Of a stretch of DNA of 64,000 bases, positions 62,694 to 64,000 are shown piece by piece. The stretch covers positions 2,170,001 to 2,234,000 of the forward strand of contig NZ_CP147919.1 of assembly GCF_039645985.1 (NCBI RefSeq), written 5' to 3'. How positions within the stretch are numbered: position 1 is the stretch's first letter; every line of letters starts with the position of its first letter. This DNA is from Sulfurimonas sp. HSL3-7. Lineage in GTDB: Bacteria > Campylobacterota > Campylobacteria > Campylobacterales > Sulfurimonadaceae. The position numbers and the translations under genes are program-made. The notes under the pieces are model-generated. The model was not told the origin of the DNA. It was given only the letters and a program-made list of their open reading frames with translations, and ran no database searches.

Positions 62694-62717
62694 AAAAAGT
62701 GAAGCAGTTCACTTTTT
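62694..62717 (-). terminator. terminator-like hairpin directly after hldD
   Basis: First copy in the direction of hldD transcription, beginning immediately after the TAG at 62718-62720. Stem of 10 bp ending in T5 on the transcript. It would reduce read-through into hldE. Confidence 0.6.
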
Positions 62718-63731
62718 CTAAACGCTTTTCACCTCTTCTTCAAACAGACGTTTGATCTCTGGAATATAGGCTTTGATCCCCTCTTCAAAACTGTAACGCG
62801 GCGCATACCCCAGTCCCTCTTTTGTACTCTCGATATTGGCTTCGGTGTGGAATTGGTAACGCCCTATAAAAGGGTTTGGTATATATTCGCAGGCAGATGA
62901 TGTGCCCAGCTCTTTTTGCAGGATATCGACCATATCCTGGAAGGAACGCGCATGACCGGTACCGACATTGTAGATACCGCTCTGCTTCGGCTGCATCGCC
63001 AAAATATTGGCCTGAATAACGTCTTCAATAAAGATGAAATCGCGCACGATCTTGTCCGAACCGTCAAAGAGTCTCGGGTTTTTGCCCTGCAGCAGCTGAT
63101 GACCGAACTGGACCACCATAGAAGAGGTCTTATCTTTATAATACTCTCTCGGTCCGTAAACATTAAAATAGCGCAGTCCGACAATACTGATATTCGCGCT
63201 TTTCATTACGTCACGGGAGAGATGGTCCATCATCAGTTTTGAAAAACCGTAAACATTCTGCGGCGCTTCGACACCCACCGTCTGCGGTGAAGGGGCGTTA
63301 CCGTACGTAGCACCCGATGAGGCATAGATCATATTGGCGTTTTGGCGGACTGCCATGTCAAGAAGGTCTTTATAGGCATTGAGATTGGTCCTGATCATCA
63401 GGTCCTGCTCAAGGGCCGTTGTGTCGGAGATGGCCGCTTCATGAAAGATGTAATCGAAGTCATAGTCCGATTCAAGTTTGGCAAGTAAGGCCTTGTCATT
63501 GATGTCGCCGCTGATCACCTCGCCGCTGAAACCGACAAGGTTTTTAAAGTGACCGAAACTCTTCAGATTACCGTTGGAGAGGGTCTCGCCGGAACGAAAA
63601 CTGTCAAGTACCACCACCTTGGCATCGGGATGGTTTTCCTGAAAATAGAAGGCCAGATTTGAGCCGATAAACCCTGCTCCTCCAGTGATCAGGATCGTTT
63701 TTCCCTTTAGGTCATCATCGATATAGCGCAT
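62718..63731 (-). CDS. hldD: ADP-L-glycero-D-manno-heptose 6-epimerase
   Basis: A 337-residue extended short-chain dehydrogenase. The nucleotide motif TGGAGFIGSNLA (residues 16-27), FHEAAISDTTALEQD, ASSGATYGNAPSP, the catalytic Tyr and Lys of NVYGFSKLMMDHL, YFNVYGPREYYKDKTSSMV and the C-terminal FHTEANIESTKEGLGYAP fit HldD. It converts ADP-D,D-heptose to the L,D form for WaaF. Its last codons lie within the third 90-bp repeat. A TATAAT on the minus strand at 63804-63809 is the likely -10 box. Confidence 0.95.
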   Translation of the reverse strand: MRYIDDDLKGKTILITGGAGFIGSNLAFYFQENHPDAKVVVLDSFRSGETLSNGNLKSFGHFKNLVGFSGEVISGDINDKALLAKLESDYDFDYIFHEAAISDTTALEQDLMIRTNLNAYKDLLDMAVRQNANMIYASSGATYGNAPSPQTVGVEAPQNVYGFSKLMMDHLSRDVMKSANISIVGLRYFNVYGPREYYKDKTSSMVVQFGHQLLQGKNPRLFDGSDKIVRDFIFIEDVIQANILAMQPKQSGIYNVGTGHARSFQDMVDILQKELGTSSACEYIPNPFIGRYQFHTEANIESTKEGLGYAPRYSFEEGIKAYIPEIKRLFEEEVKSV

Positions 63732-63803
63732 TGTCTCTCTTTAATATATGTTGTTTTTTTAGCGGATCACACGTGCTTGACGCATTGTTCGTTTTGTAAG
63801 CGA

Positions 63804-63809
63804 ATTATA
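63804..63809 (-). promoter_or_regulatory. probable hldD -10 box
   Basis: TATAAT on the minus strand (GCTATAATTCG), about 75 bases upstream of the hldD ATG. No clear -35 box. Confidence 0.45.
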
Positions 63810-63857
63810 GCAAACAGAGGGTTAATGTAGCGAGAGTGCCTTAGTACAATTTAAGAT

Positions 63858-63872
63858 TATAATGCATATAAT
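63858..63872 (+). promoter_or_regulatory. paired -10 boxes before the cytochrome gene
   Basis: Two overlapping-phase TATAAT boxes (63858-63863 and 63867-63872), about 30-40 bases before the ATG at 63903, giving two possible starts. The ribosome site is CTGGAGATCAAAC. Confidence 0.5.
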
Positions 63873-63902
63873 GTTTTGAAATTTTAACTCTGGAGATCAA
63901 AC

Positions 63903-64000
63903 ATGAAAAAAATCGCATTAGCACTACTTGTAGCAAGCGTATCACTAATGGCAGCTGACGGTGCTGCAGCCTATAAGAAATGTGTAAGCTGCCACGGTGC
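63903..64000 (+). CDS. c-type cytochrome, 5' part only
   Basis: The first 32 codons and part of the next: a signal peptide (MKKIALALLVASVSLMAAD) and then AYKKCVSCHG, a CxxCH haem c site close to the mature N-terminus. This is typical of small periplasmic class I cytochromes of the cytochrome c553 kind in this phylum. The window ends before the axial Met could be seen. Confidence 0.88.
   Translation, partial: MKKIALALLVASVSLMAADGAAAYKKCVSCHG

Larger units (their letters stand above)
62471..62725. repeat. three tandem 90-bp repeats between hldD and hldE
   Basis: Period exactly 90 bases (copies begin at 62471, 62561 and 62651; the last is shortened to about 75), nearly identical, including TCCGTGGTTTCGCAAGCTC and the hairpin AAAAAGTGAAGCAGTTCACT. 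The last copy ends in the hldD 3' end: its final bases form the hldD stop and last codons. Because 90 is a multiple of 3, a minus-strand frame of 75 codons stays open, but I take it as non-coding. Confidence 0.95.

Overview
The window looks like a chromosomal segment of a Campylobacterota (epsilonproteobacterial) species, probably a free-living sulfur- or hydrogen-oxidising type near Sulfurimonas, Sulfuricurvum or Sulfurovum. This rests on protein style and gene combinations (GyrA with Thr in the quinolone pocket, Asd-UPF0114-HemE order, a class II-like PyrC, T-rich promoters with TATAAT and weak -35 boxes) and on GC content that looks to be in the mid-40s. No species marker is present, so the assignment is an inference.

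Layout. Bases 1-2.4 kb hold the tail of a signalling protein, a YgjP-type metallopeptidase, a small membrane protein, a Nudix hydrolase, a periplasmic DsrE-like protein and a small unknown protein. From 11.1 kb back to 2.4 kb runs a long minus-strand series: tonB, a phosphomannomutase/phosphoglucomutase, a small membrane protein, pyrC, then a tightly packed six-gene unit (OmpR-type regulator, histidine kinase, ExbB, ExbD, PAS-GGDEF-EAL protein, START-domain protein). At 11.2-15.0 kb lies an ammonium cluster, amt-glnK-amt, beside a heptamer array of 68 perfect copies and hairpin elements. At 15.3-21.6 kb there is a plus-strand housekeeping run: gyrA, asd, UPF0114, hemE, a radical SAM protein and tRNA-Asn.

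From 22 kb to 63.7 kb almost everything concerns surface glycans. There is a nonulosonic-acid mini-cluster (CMP-sugar synthetase fused to a PseG-like domain, NeuB-type synthase, pyruvyltransferase-like protein, GT52-like transferase), galU, and gmd-fcl for GDP-fucose. An O-antigen-type Wzx/Wzy cluster follows (flippase, polymerase, MBOAT acyltransferase with an SGNH-like partner, a radical SAM-pyruvyltransferase fusion, GT4, GT26, initiating sugar transferase, Wzz). Next come an MsbA-like exporter, two LtaS-like phosphotransferases, a lipid A-core section (ligase, Kdo-kinase-like proteins, GT2, GT4, GT90), ugd, a GDPD-like protein, and the heptose genes waaF, hldE and hldD. The window ends in the start of a c-type cytochrome.

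A plausible overall reading: Pgm/ManB, GalU, Ugd, Gmd/Fcl and HldDE supply activated sugars; the WbaP-like enzyme starts an O-unit on undecaprenyl phosphate; GT4 and GT26 extend it; the MBOAT/SGNH/radical SAM proteins decorate it; Wzx, Wzy and Wzz flip and polymerise it; and the 46.4 kb ligase joins it to a heptose-containing core made by the core transferases and flipped by the MsbA-like ABC protein.

The most unusual material is (i) a family of three complex palindromic elements with partly covarying stems. They sit at or over the stop codons of amt, glnK and a yfaZ-like gene, and two of them are joined to 7-bp tandem arrays. (ii) The radical SAM-pyruvyltransferase fusion. (iii) A nucleotidyltransferase/P-loop kinase fusion coupled to a YrbL-like kinase. 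(iv) A perfect palindrome centred on the -10 box upstream of glnK. (v) Three 90-bp repeats, each carrying a terminator-like hairpin, between hldD and hldE.
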